In this document: positions 49,264 through 62,700 of the stretch, in pieces
Layout of the letters: every line of letters starts with the position of its first letter
Position numbering within the stretch: the stretch's first letter is position 1
Source: Centroberyx gerrardi
Taxonomy: Eukaryota; Chordata; Actinopteri; Beryciformes; Berycidae
Direction: 5' to 3'
Length of the DNA: 64,000 nucleotides
Assembly (NCBI RefSeq): GCF_048128805.1
Contig: NC_136008.1
Location: forward strand, 15,727,572 to 15,791,571
The notes under the pieces: model-generated
Seen by the model: only the letters and a program-made list of their open reading frames with translations
The model's database searches: none
Told to the model about the DNA's origin: nothing
Made by a program: the position numbers and the translations under genes

Positions 49264-50140
49264 ACAAACGGATGTGGAGAGTCAACACATTCGGTCCGCC
49301 TACTTCCTGTCACCACTGAAATTAATCACTCTACACTCTTTTCCGCATGTAATGGTGTGAAGATCCACTCTTTAGGACTGTTATTGACTTTCGCTTTGTT
49401 ACTTCAACTTAGAGAAATACTTCAAAGTGGTGTGACATTTTAATCTAATTCAATGTAAATCCCAGGGCTACTGAATCTATTTGCAAATTAGAACGTTTTT
49501 ATAGGTGAGAGAATTCCCTTCATTTGGATTTGAAAAATATTTTAGGGGGATGAGACTGTTCTACGTATGTACTGACTTCTATTTGACTCGACTCTCACAG
49601 ATCTGTGAGAATACTAGACGAAACAAATCAGGGAAAGAGGCAACAAGTGTTTACCAAACTTACATTTGAACCCATCCAACCAAATGCTTCCCCCTTAAAC
49701 ATCATCATACAAGTCAGGTGTTCATTCTTTTTAGAAAGCAGCCTTGGTGCACTATATGCAGTCAGGGAGAAATAATTTCCTGTGATTACATCAAGACATT
49801 ATTATATATTGTCAAATCATCTATTTTAGAATAATTAAAGCCAATGATGTTGTGAAAGCCTTGATAATTTGTGTATGATAAAGAGATTTTTCTTATGTTA
49901 GGTTTCCTCCGTTTTTTTTTTTTGTTTGTTTTGTTTTTTTCATTATTTAATTGAGTTACTGTGTCTGGCTAAAGAACCATTGTATCATCAGCTAATCAAT
50001 GCATGCTGGGCTTCTGTTAGATTTCCTTCTTTCATTCTCATTTACAATATTAAGTTATTTCATTCATAGAAGCGTTTCATTTGTTAAGTGAGTTCCATGT
50101 ATCAATATGAACTAATAAAGTCTGTTTGAAACTGATTTGT
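49264..50140 (+). other. tax1bp1b: tax1bp1b 3' UTR (predicted)
   Basis: AT-rich stretch after the TAG, ending with AATAAA at 50114-50119 (CTAATAAAGTCTG), the best poly(A) signal. It includes a T/G-rich run near 49910-49940. Confidence 0.55.
50114..50119 (+). terminator. tax1bp1b poly(A) signal
   Basis: AATAAA followed by T-rich sequence, 851 bases after the stop codon. Confidence 0.55.
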
Positions 50141-50202
50141 TAGCTAACAGTATATGGAGTCAAAACAATGACACAAACCGTTAGGCACACATCAGAGGAA
50201 CT

Positions 50203-50208
50203 TTTATT
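50203..50208 (-). terminator. jazf1b poly(A) signal
   Basis: TTTATT on the + strand (AATAAA on the - strand), 83 bases from the tax1bp1b signal. It would give jazf1b a 3' UTR of about 1.8 kb, similar in scale to the long mammalian one. Confidence 0.45.
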
Positions 50209-52037
50209 CTAAATGTAATAAAAGTTTACATGAAGCAGCTTTATTTTGAAGAAATACAGTACATCACCATTAGTTTCCAAAACAACCTCTGGTTTTGCCT
50301 TTACCTCATACACATTTATAGTATTGGTTTTTTTTTTCTCCAGAAACATATGAAAATATAATTTAATGCACTTAACACATAATACATTCACTGTACACAA
50401 TATATCAAATACTTCCCTCCACACTGGCAGTACAATACTGTCACAATTCTCAATTGGACTGTAGTTCCTTAACAACATTAACATCCATGCAGTAAAGATG
50501 TTATTTAATGGGCCACTGTTGTCTCCCTCTCAACCCCGGTGGCATGTTATGATCCTGCAGTTCTTCAGGGGTGAGGTGGTCTAGGTATCCTTACCTGACA
50601 TTAAATCATTATGGCACAAAATAGGAGCCACAGATGTGATTCACTCACAGCCAAACAGGAGGAATGTAAGGATGTAATGAGTGGAAATACATGGTTAATG
50701 TAGGCCTCCTTTTTTTCTTTCCATGACAAGGATAATCACACGATGTTGTCAGGCCAGGGGTCAGTCAAAGATTGGAGAAACAGCACGCGATCTGGACCAA
50801 GCCATGTTTGTAGAATGTCTATGTTAGGCTAAATAGACCTTAATTGTCAAAATCAAGCCAAAGAGCTGTACTGGATTGGAATGCTGAGGTCTACAATTCA
50901 AGGCAACTAGATACATAAATCTCACAACAAAGAGGAAATACTGGAGGTTTGGTGTAGATCTTCCCTTGGAACAATGTAGATCTTGCAGAACTTCTGCTCT
51001 CAAGGCCTTCTGCCCCGTTTCAGTAACTACTATACATACACCAAAAACAAGAGATATTGGCAACAAAACACACATTTGTTGGCAACTGGTTACAAAAAGT
51101 GCTTAAATCCCTCACCACAAAATAGCAAGGAGAACTGCTTAACTCTCTAGGAAAGTGACCAGGAACAATGACGCAGAGTTCCCATGATTCCAAGGAACAG
51201 CATAAGAGACTCTAAATACCATCAGAACACTTGGGCAGAATTGTGGTGCTGAAATGCTTGCGAACGTCACCTGAGATCATCTTTTGGCGCCAACACAAAA
51301 ATGTTTGCACTTAAAACAGAGGAGAAACGGTCTAGAATACTTGTGAGGTTGATCTTGCACTTTAGTGATATGAAAAGAATGGTAACAAAGTCCAACACCT
51401 GATTATAAACATTAAATTTGATAGAGAATGTAGGATAGCCTATATACAAATCTTTTCAGATTGAGGTTGGATATCTGATGTTATATTACACACATTCAGA
51501 TTTTTTTTCCCCTCTGCCTCCGTCCCATTTTTAGGCTCATATGAGACATTGGGTTGACAGAGGTATGGTAGTGATGCTTCCTTTCTCTAAAAAAAAAAAA
51601 TCCAATCTTTCCATTCATTCTTGTGCCTTCACACTGCCTACAAAGCAGGATCTCCTACATGCTAGGCTACTCTTGCCTTGACATAGCCGTTCTCTAGTCT
51701 ACAACATGCCCTCATCAGCAATGAGCACCACATGTCAAACAAATAAATTCAAATAGATGAATGATAGCTTAAATGTGCAAAAGTACAAAACTGTGAACTA
51801 CATAAAGATGCAACATTCCAAATAAAAAAGATGAATCATAATACATTTAAAGCATGCGATCAAAAAGTAGTGTCGGTAGAGTGGTTGGTGGAAGGAGAGA
51901 GAGAGAGAGAGAGAAAGAGAAAGAGGAGGGTGGGGATTGAAGGATGAGGAGAAGGGGGTGGAATGAGAAACAGCCATTGCTGGTGATGGTGGTGTTCAGA
52001 TGGTTTGGGAAGTGGCTGGTTGATCCATTGTCGCACT
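50209..52037 (-). other. jazf1b: jazf1b 3' UTR (predicted)
   Basis: No gene is seen. The region includes an A run at about 51589-51600 and a GA tract at 51893-51928. Assignment as UTR rests on the candidate poly(A) signal at its left end. Confidence 0.45.
51893..51928. repeat. (GA)n tract
   Basis: GA-rich simple repeat about 110 bases after the jazf1b stop. Confidence 0.85.
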
Positions 52038-55000
52038 CTACTGCTGCATCTTGCGGATGATGTCAGTAGACACGGGTGGGTGGAAGTTGATGGTGTGGTG
52101 GCGGAGACCCTGAGACGTTTTGTAGCTCTTCCCACATCGGCACTTGAAGGGTTTGCGCACCCTTATCTGGGTTCGGTGGCCATTCTTGGCATGGTACTTG
52201 ATCCCGTTCACATTCTGTAAGGAAGCACAGAGAATGAAGCACAGCTGACTCTTAGGTTGTGTATCCACCAGGAACTTCTCTTAACAGCATCGGCTTCTTT
52301 TTCCTCATTTACAATGAGAAGGACGCACTGTTACACGGTGCCAACAACACTGAGAGCTTAGCATCTTTTTACCACTCAGAGCACCAAGCAGTGTAAGCTA
52401 ATAGTATTTCAACTTTTAGCAAAAGAGCACCGCACTTCAAACAGGTTTCCAGCTGTCTCATGCGCTTCCGTCAACTATCTCTCAAGAACTTACAGCTAAA
52501 AAGAAGTGGTCAGTGGACACAAGGCTTTAGAGAGGGGGGAAATAAAACGTCTATTTTCTTATTCTAAAACTATCTTGTTCTCTTTCTAAACAAATGCCTA
52601 GTGCTGCCTGCTGCCCAAGACTAAGTCATCGCCCATAACTCTGTCATTCACGTCAGCAATGCAATTTTCTCAGGCTGCACATAATTTATCCCAACCACAC
52701 ACCCCAGATGTGAATGGAAAATCCAGTAAAACTCCACATCAAGTGGACTGGATGTATGCATCAATGTTGACATGCTGTAATGCTCAACCAAGACCCTATT
52801 TTCCATTCTCAACAGCAGGATATCAATTGTGATTTTACATCCATCCGAGCTGGTTTGCATGGAGAAAGTACGCTACGCGAATCTCACAGTTTTTCATTTG
52901 GTGTCTCTGGGCACGGTAGGAATATTTCACACCCCTGAATTATGTATTCAGCCACAAATATCATGATAAGTGGTTTGAGGGGAAGGTTGAGTTAGACCTA
53001 CCTTGTATCTCTTTTTACAGCCGGGGACGGGGCAGGCGAAAGGCTTCTCGTCCCCTCCGTTCATGCACATGGAGCTGAGGATGGACTCGGAGCTGATGGC
53101 GCTCTCTGTGGTCCACGACTCATCGCTGTCGGACTCCTCATAGTCTACCTCCTCTTCATCACACTCACTACCTGTGGGGGGAGGGGGGTGAAAGGCGGAC
53201 AGACAGACAGCCAAACGGTGAGTGATTCAGTCGGGGCATCAGTACCAGACGTGGGATCATACACACTGGTCTCCAAACTCCAAGAAGCTCTGGTTTATGC
53301 AGACTGCATGACTTAATCTTTGGCTGGGGCATCCTGGCCTTTGAGCTTTTGGATTGACAAGCGTGGACTATTACAGTTTCTCAGCATGTGTTTTGGGATA
53401 GTGTTCCCATATTCTCTACTTCTTCTGTTACTGTGCCCAAGTTAGTGGAAAGACTGAATCATGCCAATCGTGGGAAAGAATTTAGCATTTTCCTCAAGGT
53501 CTTGGGGTCAATAAGCTGCTATTGTATTATCAATTAACAATTAAGGATGTTATTTAAAAACCCAAAACCTCAAGAACCAAAAAGACAAGACAAACGCATA
53601 TTTTAAAACTAAGGACACGGGAAAACGGGCAGATGTTATGTACACTGTAGTGAATTAAGCAATTCAGCTTCATTCCAGTGTATATAATGGACTGTGAGAG
53701 TTGTCCTTGTTTCTCTAAGGAGTGAATGGAAGCTATTTCAGAAAGGAGTCTCCTCAAGCCCTGCATTAATCTCCGCAACTCTTATCCTGTTGACGCCAAA
53801 ATAATGTACTTGTTAAAACCACATACATAGGATAATTAATTTGCATAGTTCCATAAATTCAGCCATGCACCAGGGTCAGTACCTTTAGTAACATGGATAA
53901 CAAATAGAGATGGACAACATTATGGATAACAAAATATGGAAGTTAGCAGTGGAATGTCACAAATCTCAGTATTAGGATCAACATCAGTGGGGGGAAAAGT
54001 GTTTTGCAGGAGCTATAAAATCATAACACCGTATTTCAATTTTAGGTGGCAAAATACACAGACGCAAAACAATTATAGCTGTACATATATGTTGAAAATC
54101 CTATCATTTGAAAAGCTGATAATATGATAATATGACTTGACATCTAGTTCAACTGTTACAGTTGATACAGCTATTATGATGGGAATTATGATAAGGATCT
54201 TTATCTACCACGGTGAGTAAGACCTGAAAAGAGTTTGACTTTTATCTTACATCATGTCTTTGAGTAAGAGCAAAGAAGGAGCAGCATTGTGATTTTTTAT
54301 TGATCCCGGAAAAGGAATTTCTCTCTTTGCCCTCGTCCATAGGATGGTCACAGCACTGCGTCTCTGGAGCTGGTAGGGATTCAGATTCAAAGACCCTTCA
54401 GCAGGGTGGATGCCTGCTGTCATGGTGGCTTGAACATGGGCCTCCTGGCTGAAGGACGGTCTCCTTACTCACTACGCCACCCTGCTGCTTGGCTAGTCAA
54501 CAACTTAGAAAGTGCATTCCAAAGCCAGGGATCACGGCACACTGGGCGTCTAACCAGAGAGGTGAGGGTGTCAGGTGAGGGTGTTGAGGGTGCTGCTATG
54601 GTTACCTGTAGGTGTGCTGCTGCGGAAGGAGGAGGAAGGGGTGATGGGTGGGGTAACCGGAGGGGTGAGGTTGCCACTGGCGTGGCGAGGGGGAGCGGAC
54701 ACACTGCTGCGAGACAGACTGCCTGTCAGAGACAGAGACAACTTGGGCTGCACCTTCTTCTTCAGGGCCTCGTGCTCTCGCCGTGCAGCGTCTGTCATGA
54801 ACCTGGCATTAAGCGTGAGATATAAAGCTGGTAAGGGTTGAGATCGACCTTTTGGTGAAGAGGGTCATCTCGTTCCATGCACTGTCAGAGACTTGTTACA
54901 GCGAGGGCCTCCGGGCGTTTATAAAGCTCTAGCGTTGGTTTTTGCTACTGTAGAACATATGCTTGGAATCAATATATCATTGGCTCCATTCCCATGAAAA

Positions 55001-55586
55001 AAAAATCTAATACCAGGGTTTATGACAGATAGTAAAGTCTTTGGTAAATGTATATCATAAAAATGAAATGTTAACACAGACATTGTTAAAGTAAAAGTGG
55101 AATTAACAGATTAAGCTGAAACCACATCAAGACAGCGGCAGACCCTCTTGTACACTGACTTGTTGCATAAGGCCTTTAAAACCACTATTCAAGCACTATA
55201 TCAAAGAAGACTGGGATGAGCCCAGGGCAATATAAAATGCAATTACCAAATGTTGAAGCAATTAATCTGAGTAATCCACCAGATGACATTTGAATTTGCT
55301 TGTGGAACTACAAAGTAGCAAAGCCCTGATAGGGCGCAGTAATTTACAATAACTGACAAAGCAGGCTTTAAAGACAAATCTTTTACTGGGCCAAAGGCTA
55401 ACAACATTAATGTCATTATTATTTTGGATTTAGGTAAATTTATGAAGTAGATTTATTTACAACTTAATCATAATTGTGTTAATTTTTAAAACAGTGTAAA
55501 CTGTGCTGTTCACCTGTTGATATAGCTGAGGGCAACATAGGTGGGCTGTTGCTGCTCCTGCTTCTCCAGAAGACGGGGGTCTGTGT
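52038..55586 (-). CDS. jazf1b: Juxtaposed with another zinc finger protein 1 (partial)
   Basis: Nuclear C2H2 zinc-finger cofactor, known as a NuA4/TIP60 subunit and a regulator of lipid and glucose genes. Four coding exons are present: 55586-55514, 54802-54606, 53171-53002 and 52214-52038. Phases close, with acceptor CCGCAG|ACACAG leaving a first split codon that needs an upstream exon. The missing first exon should encode the N-terminal finger and about 38 residues. Seen here are TDPRLLEKQEQQQPTYVALSY, FMTDAARRE, a Ser/Thr/Pro block (TPPVTPPITPSSSFRSSTPTG) split over two exons, and the acidic stretch DEEEVDYEESDSDESWTTES. Two zinc fingers follow: CPVPGCKKRYKNVNGIKYH and CRCGKSYKTSQGLRHH. The C-terminus is IIRKMQQ. 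It is tail to tail with tax1bp1b. The first exon lies beyond 64000. Confidence 0.92.
52215..53001 (-). other. jazf1b intron before the last exon
   Basis: 787 bases; nothing recognised. Confidence 0.55.
53172..54605 (-). other. jazf1b intron between in-window exons 2 and 3
   Basis: 1.4 kb. The segment 54290-54480, starting TTTTTATTGATCCCGGAAAA, looks like a worn interspersed repeat (the TTATTGATCCC start is common in fish repeats). I cannot name its family. Confidence 0.4.
54803..55513 (-). other. jazf1b intron between in-window exons 1 and 2
   Basis: 711 bases, AT-rich; nothing recognised. Confidence 0.55.
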
Positions 55587-57448
55587 CTGCGGAGGGGAGA
55601 GAGAAAGAGAGGGTGTATTAGGAAATTAGGGGGTTTTAGTCACCTCAATGTTAGAGATGCAAGCTTGTGACCAAAGGGTTGCCTTCAAAACTAACATCAA
55701 TGTTCCCCTTGAGCAAGGTACTAAACCCCCACTTGCTTCAGTGGAGCTGCTCACTGGCCAACAGTAGAACACTGTGGCTGAACTGGGTAACTCCCAGGTG
55801 TGGTTGTGTGTGTGTATGACTCTAAAAGGTTGTGTTGAAAAAGAGCAATGCATGCTCAGACAAATTCTTCACTGGATTAATAAGGTTAAGAAAGACTATT
55901 CAGTGGCAGTAACCGATAGACAGTAAAGTTGCAGGATATTGTGCAATTTGCAATTAGATTGAATATGATGTCATGTGCCACTGTCTAGACTGCAGTCACT
56001 GTTGAGCAAAGTGCTGCTGGAGATCCTCCACAAACCATCTTGTATCCCAGCTCCTCAGACTGACATTGGTTTCTTGATTTAGATTTCTGCTTAACCTCTA
56101 AATTGTATGTTTTCTCCTCTAGACCTAAATGTTGGTCAGTTTAAGTTGAACTGGTGCCCTTCACAGCAGGTTTAAACTAGTGCCCTATGTTGGTAAAATG
56201 CAGGGTGCAGTCTATCTTACGCCTTATGTTTCTACACAGTTGTTTTGTATTAAAAATCAGCATCAAAAAAGTGAGATCTCTAGCGGTTTCTTTTTCGAAT
56301 TTCCACTCCCTTTTTTGAATAGCCTTGCTGCAGACACCATATTGCTCATACGTGACCACAGTTGACACATACTGTTTTCCCATGCTGTGCTCCAGACATG
56401 CAGCTTGCTCTACAGTGCTACAGTGGCCAATCTCCACACCCTGAGGTGAACCAGGCCTGACTTCAAACAGCCTGGCCACTGCTATCCATGTGGGAGAAGA
56501 GAGATGCCCCATAAAACAACACTGTCTACCACTCACCAGCTGGGCCTCCCTGCCTGCCTCTAACAGAGCTGTGAAAGACTGCTACCCCCATGTGGTTAAA
56601 AGTATTGCTGGTTTCCATTCACAAGCTCATTTATACACAGCACTTACACCTAAGGCCATTGTGATATTATTCAATTTTAAACTAAGCCTCTGCAAAGCAC
56701 ATGACTTAAGAGTGCAATTCAAACAAAATCTGAACATTCAGTGAGGACAAAAAACAACGGCCAAGTTGATATACTTATTAAATCAGTAGGGCAATGGTAC
56801 AAACACATGGGCATAGTGTAAGTTTTCATGGTCAATGGGGTAAGCAACACCTTTGTGAGGCTGTAATAAAACTGTTAGTCATACTCAATGATTACTTCCA
56901 CCAAGGAGGTTATGTTTTCACTCCTGTTCGTTTGTTTGCCTGTCTGAAACGTGGTGGACAAATAGGCCTTGGGCCATGGAACAATTGACTACATTTTGGT
57001 GCTGATCCCAGATCTGGGATTTTGCCATTAGATGATTATCTCTTTTTATTCATAACTATGAAACTAACGGACTTGATTCCAAATCCTACGGGCATGTTAG
57101 CAGGGTCAACAAATGAAATCAATTTAACTTTAAGAGATAGGAATTAAGTCTTTGGGTGTTACAGCAAGTTGGAGAATTGTTCAGCATTGGCGGAGGTTTG
57201 TGCTCCCCAGGTGCCTTCCAGTTCCTTTACAATCCACTGCAGAAAAGCACCTTGGTCAGTGTTGATCTCTCACCTAGTAACCTCTCATAAAAAAAAGTTC
57301 TAACTTCTCTTTGGGTGGACCCGATCGCAAATGGATCTTAGTCATTTTATCATCTAGAATCTTTAACAAGGAATCTATGCCAAGTTGAATGTGGACAAAA
57401 GTGTAAACCGTGTGAAAAAAAACAGACATGGTGTAAATTCAAAGTACA

Positions 57449-57464
57449 CTCTCTCTCTCTCTCA

Positions 57465-57503
<39 letters not shown>
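57449..57503. repeat. Compound (CT)n(CA)n microsatellite
   Basis: Short CT run followed by about 20 CA units with one TA. Confidence 0.95.
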
Positions 57504-57506
<3 letters not shown>

Positions 57507-59114
57507 GTATTGTTACTGTGGTAATGGCTCACAGATGCACTACTCTAATCATCCATAAAGGGAACATGTAAGATAGACTACACCCTGCATCTGAACAGTA
57601 TAGACTACTAGCTTAATCCTGCCGTGAAGAGCAACGTTGACCAGTTCAATTTAAACTGAACCAAACTCAAAAAGTAATTCAGCGCACACCAGAAGGAATT
57701 AGATCGACTCGTTCTATTCTATTATTAATAGACTAAATAGTGGTTGTAGACTATAAAACCAAAGCAGCGATCTACGCGTTGCATGTCGTTGCTTCGTCAG
57801 GTTCGCTCACAGAATCATAGCTTTTTGACTTTGATTCTCCCTGTATTGACTGGCACCCGGGGGAGTAGCACCGCCGCGCACAGTGTACTTTCAACTTTTA
57901 AACTAAACCACTTTCAAGTCTAGAGGGGAAAGCATACAATTTTGGAGGGCTAGCAGAAATCCAAGTCAAGGAGCAAAAGACATGGGCGTCATCCACTCAA
58001 AGTTTAAGGCCAAGCTTTTTGGCTGATGATAAAATAGTGGCAGGGTTTCTTGATACTGGCAGGTAGGCCCTAAGAGCAGCCCAAACCTCAGCGCCTAAGA
58101 CTCAGGAGGTTTCTCTCGGGGCCACAATCCTAAGCAAGTGTTTCATTAATGGCGGATTTAGCCCCAGTGAGAAGGACTGCACACCTCTCTCTACTCTCCA
58201 GCCTGCTCCCAGTCATGGAAACATAAAGTAAGAAAGACACATTAATAACGGCATTATTCCCCTGCCAAAAGCTGGAGGCGGTGCAGAGAATGTTCTGAGC
58301 AGTGTGTGTTGGTATGTGTGTGCGTGAGTGCACAAGAAATCCCTCCTAAGATCCCTAATGAGCGTCCAGGAGTGGAAGGGCAGGCTGCTCACCGACTGCT
58401 CAAATAGCTGTGGATCAATCCGCTCCCACACACTGTAAATCACACACACCTCAGTTGGGGACTGAGAAGAAAGGGGCCTGCAGGGGCCAATCCCCCACAG
58501 CCCCTGCTATTCTTCTGGGGCCACCGGCACCGAAAAGCCACCTCAGATTAGGACCAGGACCAAGGAGCCTCGAGCGGAGATGGGAAACCCTCTAATCGAA
58601 CTACACAGGTGGTCCACCTTGGTGGCCAACTATCAGGGGCCTTCTGGAAAACATAAGTGTATTTGTTCACTTTCCCTGGTTGCAGGGGGAAACAATCACT
58701 TCCTATGAGCGCCAGTTGTTTATATGGTGAAACAGAGGATGTGGGAAAAAGATAGGTGGAGAAGCAGAGCAGATGTAGTGGAATACATATAATGGATATG
58801 ATTTAACCAAGCTGCTCAGCTTGTGTTGATATAACCCAATGCACATCAACCTTGATTTACATATGGAGCAATGTCTGTACCTATTGTAAATGTCTATGTG
58901 TGAAACATGTCTTTGGGAGCTTGTAGTGACAGTGATTCACTGGTTGCACTGCATGAGAGCAGAAACATGATGCAATAACCATGTCCTCATTAGGGCCCCT
59001 GTGACCAGCCTGCAACAGGAAACCAAGGGATGATAACACACAACAAGCTTCCTTAGGCAACACGGGAAGTGACGCCTGCTGCCCTCTCATTACCCCCCCA
59101 CCTCCCACCCCCTT

Positions 59115-59160
59115 CACACACACACAAACACACATACACACACACGCACATACACACATG
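59115..59160. repeat. Imperfect (CA)n repeat
   Basis: CA-rich run with AA, TA and CG interruptions. Confidence 0.8.
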
Positions 59161-59628
59161 GCTTGCCCCAGACTCAATCACACCTCCCTCCCTCATTTTC
59201 CAGCAGTCTCTGGCTGTCCCGTCCACCCTCTTGGCTAAATGCACTGTGGGGCAGTGTAGAGTGGTGAGCATCATGGTGACATGTTTATGACGGCTCTGAG
59301 CAGCGGGGGGCCTTTCCAGGAGTGGTGGCACAGGTAATTCATTAAGATGTGACCTCTAAGGAGGAAATGAAACTCAGTCAAGCGCCCATGTGTAAGCTGC
59401 CTTTGCAGGTTCCTGACAAAGCCTGGTGACATTAAAACTATCTTTAGTACAGATGGAGACTGAAACACACATGCACACATTTTGCCTCTTTGCTACTCAC
59501 TGCATACATTTTAGATTTTGACGGCCAATACGGATATTTTTAGATTGAAGTTGCAGATAGCTGGTATTTTGAGCCGATATTCGACATCTTTGTTTTACCA
59601 TTTTCAAGCCAAAAATTGTAAGTATTCA

Positions 59629-59788
59629 GTGTTTCCCCCAGAATTTGATTCATAGTGTGGTGGAAACGCCTTTGAAACACCATAAGCCATCCTGGGACAC
59701 TAAAACTCCCCATTGAAACCTATACTAATGAAATTCTTTTCGGGTGGGTTAGTAGTTCATTAAGGCAAGGTGGTTTCTCCGGGATACA
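59629..59788. mobile_element. Possible hAT-like MITE fragment
   Basis: CAGTGTTTCCCCCAGAATTT at the left and TTCTCCGGGATACATTAG at the right are approximate inverted ends. CAGTGTTTCCC is a start seen in many fish hAT-type short elements. No target duplication is visible. Confidence 0.35.
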
Positions 59789-62700
59789 TTAGGCCTTTAA
59801 ATGAAGAATTAATTAAAGGGAGGAACCTCAGTCATATCAGCAATCGCTGACATCAGCCCTTCTAACCCCAATACATACACTTATAAAAACACAAATTTCA
59901 GTAAGATCCCACAATTTGCCCTGCACCAAACTACACACCCTTGTTGTGTCAACAAAGCCTGCACATTATCTCCCATAAAGAATGTTTTATAGAGTACAGC
60001 AGCCCCTCATCTCAGAATCACAGCACAGGAACAGGAGCGGCGGTGTCGGGGGATGGGGAAATGTAATTAGGTCCACCAGGTGCAGCGATCGGGGCACCAG
60101 TTACTGCTTCCCAAATTTATTACTTCCGCTCAGATTTGGGGGTGCATACCAAAATCTTCTAAATGAGCCCCCAGTGAGGAGCAGCAACAAACAGACCCAT
60201 TGTTAGACCAGGCCACTAAGCCTGGACACTTCAGGCCATCATTATGCCAGACCCCAGCAGTACAGACACTCACAGGTCTGAATAACATGGTCTCTATTTA
60301 CCTCTGGTCTACTGTGGCCTGGGAGCTCAGTGACAAAGTAAACATATCAGTGGCTTGGTGCATGCAGTTTTTATACCACACAAGAATACCAGACCATTTA
60401 GCAGATCTCGCAAGCCTAACAACATGGCTTCGCCTCAATGTTAAACTTTGCTCTTCCCAGTAATTTACAGACTGATGGGGCTCATTAGCATCTGCTCTGT
60501 TAAACCTGAATTTGTTAACAAAGTCCTAAGTAGACCAGCTAATACTCATATTATCAACTGCTGTCATAAGGGTGGACCATAAGAGGAGACGCATTAGCTG
60601 ATCCATTGGACTTTTTTCATTATAAATCATGTGGGCTGGAAATGATTCTGTATTTGAATATATTATTTGATATTAGTTTTTTTAAAGGTCAAATCTGACC
60701 CCTCAAGATTAGTACAGCTCTTTTTCCACACATTGCTTATGTTTTAAATCAAAATGTGATAACTTGTTCAACATCAGCTATGACCAATGATATCTTATAA
60801 CTGTTTGAATTTCAAAGTTACTGTAATAACCGACTTCAAGTGGCCATTGAACTTGTATCAATTAGGCTTTTAGTTAATATACAAGAAATAGCCTACCACA
60901 AAATGATTAAGATATACTCAAGCATGAGAAGTATCCTTTACACCACCAATTATTTCTCTCAATATATTAATATTAATTCTCCTCTCAATAATTGTCATTT
61001 ACTGAAGCTAGACCTTATGATTGGTGACTGTATTATATAATGGGAAAAAATCAGACTGGGAACTGAGCTCTGATCTGTGTGTGTTACTAAAAAGCACCAT
61101 TATCTTCTATTTTGCAGACAAGGCATATCAAGTAAAGGCCCTCAATCAACAGCAGAGCAGCGCCACCTATTGTTCACAGACCCAACCAGCAAGCTGGCTG
61201 GGGAAAATAGGGACAAGAATGTGAGCTTGTTTTCCAGGCGCCTAATTATAAAGGAGAATGTGCTTTAAGCAGCAGGCCACCAGATGAGGAGGAAGACAGG
61301 CCAAATCAAGCACTCTCTCTGTAATTATGCTTCACAGGCACTTGGCAGGACGCGCAAGATTTCGCACTTCTCCAAGTGGGCACAGGCCAGCGGACGAAGG
61401 AGGGGGGCTGCAGAGTTTTTCCACTCTAGGCCAACTAATTGCCTCATTATTCCCCAATAAGTCATTTGGTGCATTTTTCCTATGGCTAACACCTCGGACA
61501 CATGCACAGCACGCAATCAGAGGGCAGAGGATATTAAAGCCAGTCAAGCAACAAACAAGAACAACAGAGAGACAGCTGGGCCATGTCGACTTCAATAATA
61601 ACCGTCTGAAATATTGGATTTGGTGAACAGATGTAACAACTAACAGTGTGAAACTATGAGGAGTGGAATGCACTTTGTGGAGTACCTGATACAAAGATAT
61701 ACGATTATATAAATGCCCAAATGCTTTTAGCATTTACCAGAAATCACAGTGTAATATATATCATGGAAGATAAAGGTAAATTAGCTTCTAGTTTCTTACT
61801 GAAATATGCTGAAGCTTTATTAAGTATCCAGATATGGTAAAATAGTGACAAAAAGAAGCGATAAATGCATTAGCCCTGTAGTATTATACTGGCCACTTGA
61901 AATTAAATGAACAACCCTAAAGCAATGTCCACACATAAATTCCATTCCATGCTTCTTCTTCATTTTCTTAAATCAGATATTGAAGTAAATAAAAATATAA
62001 TAACATATACTAAATACTTCTCCATGGGAAAAATAAATATTTTTCACCTCCTGTACACAGAAGTGAGTAAATATTAGGTGCCTTATAAATCCATAAGTTG
62101 GTTCACATCCTCACTTTCTTGTCACATCTATTGAGAAAGATGCACTGAATTTCAGATGCCCTTACCTGATATATATAATTATATCATTGAATAACAAGGC
62201 AGAAAAATATAGCCTGATAGCCAATTACAATCATTTTCACAAAATAAATGTGAAGCACACAAACAATTTCTACCTAGTAGATTCTGTTGTTTTATAACCC
62301 TGGGCCTATCAATAAATAATGAATGAACAGAATGGCATCATTTATAAACAGAATTGTCACATGCCCTTTCTTAATTCAAAGCCCTCCATTCATTTGGCCA
62401 TGGCAATAAAATGGAATAGCCTCAGAAAAAAATGTTGAACACTCCTCGTGATTTTTATATTTCGTATTTCTTACATGATGCTATTGCCTGTAAGATCAGA
62501 TTCATTTGGAACTTCAAAATACAGGAAGTAGTTCATGCAAATGTACAGCAGAAGATGAAACCACAGTACATAACCTTTGAAGATAAAAACAGAAACGTCA
62601 GAGTCTTATTTCCACTGCTGCTCTATATGTGTGTAATTACATGTAATGATGACTACTATGGACTATACCCAGGCTGCACTAGGCATTGCAATCCCCACTT

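Noticed and set aside
61332-61733. 133-codon frame on the - strand in jazf1b intron 1
   Set aside because: No recognisable domain. The underlying DNA looks more like a regulatory element than coding sequence.
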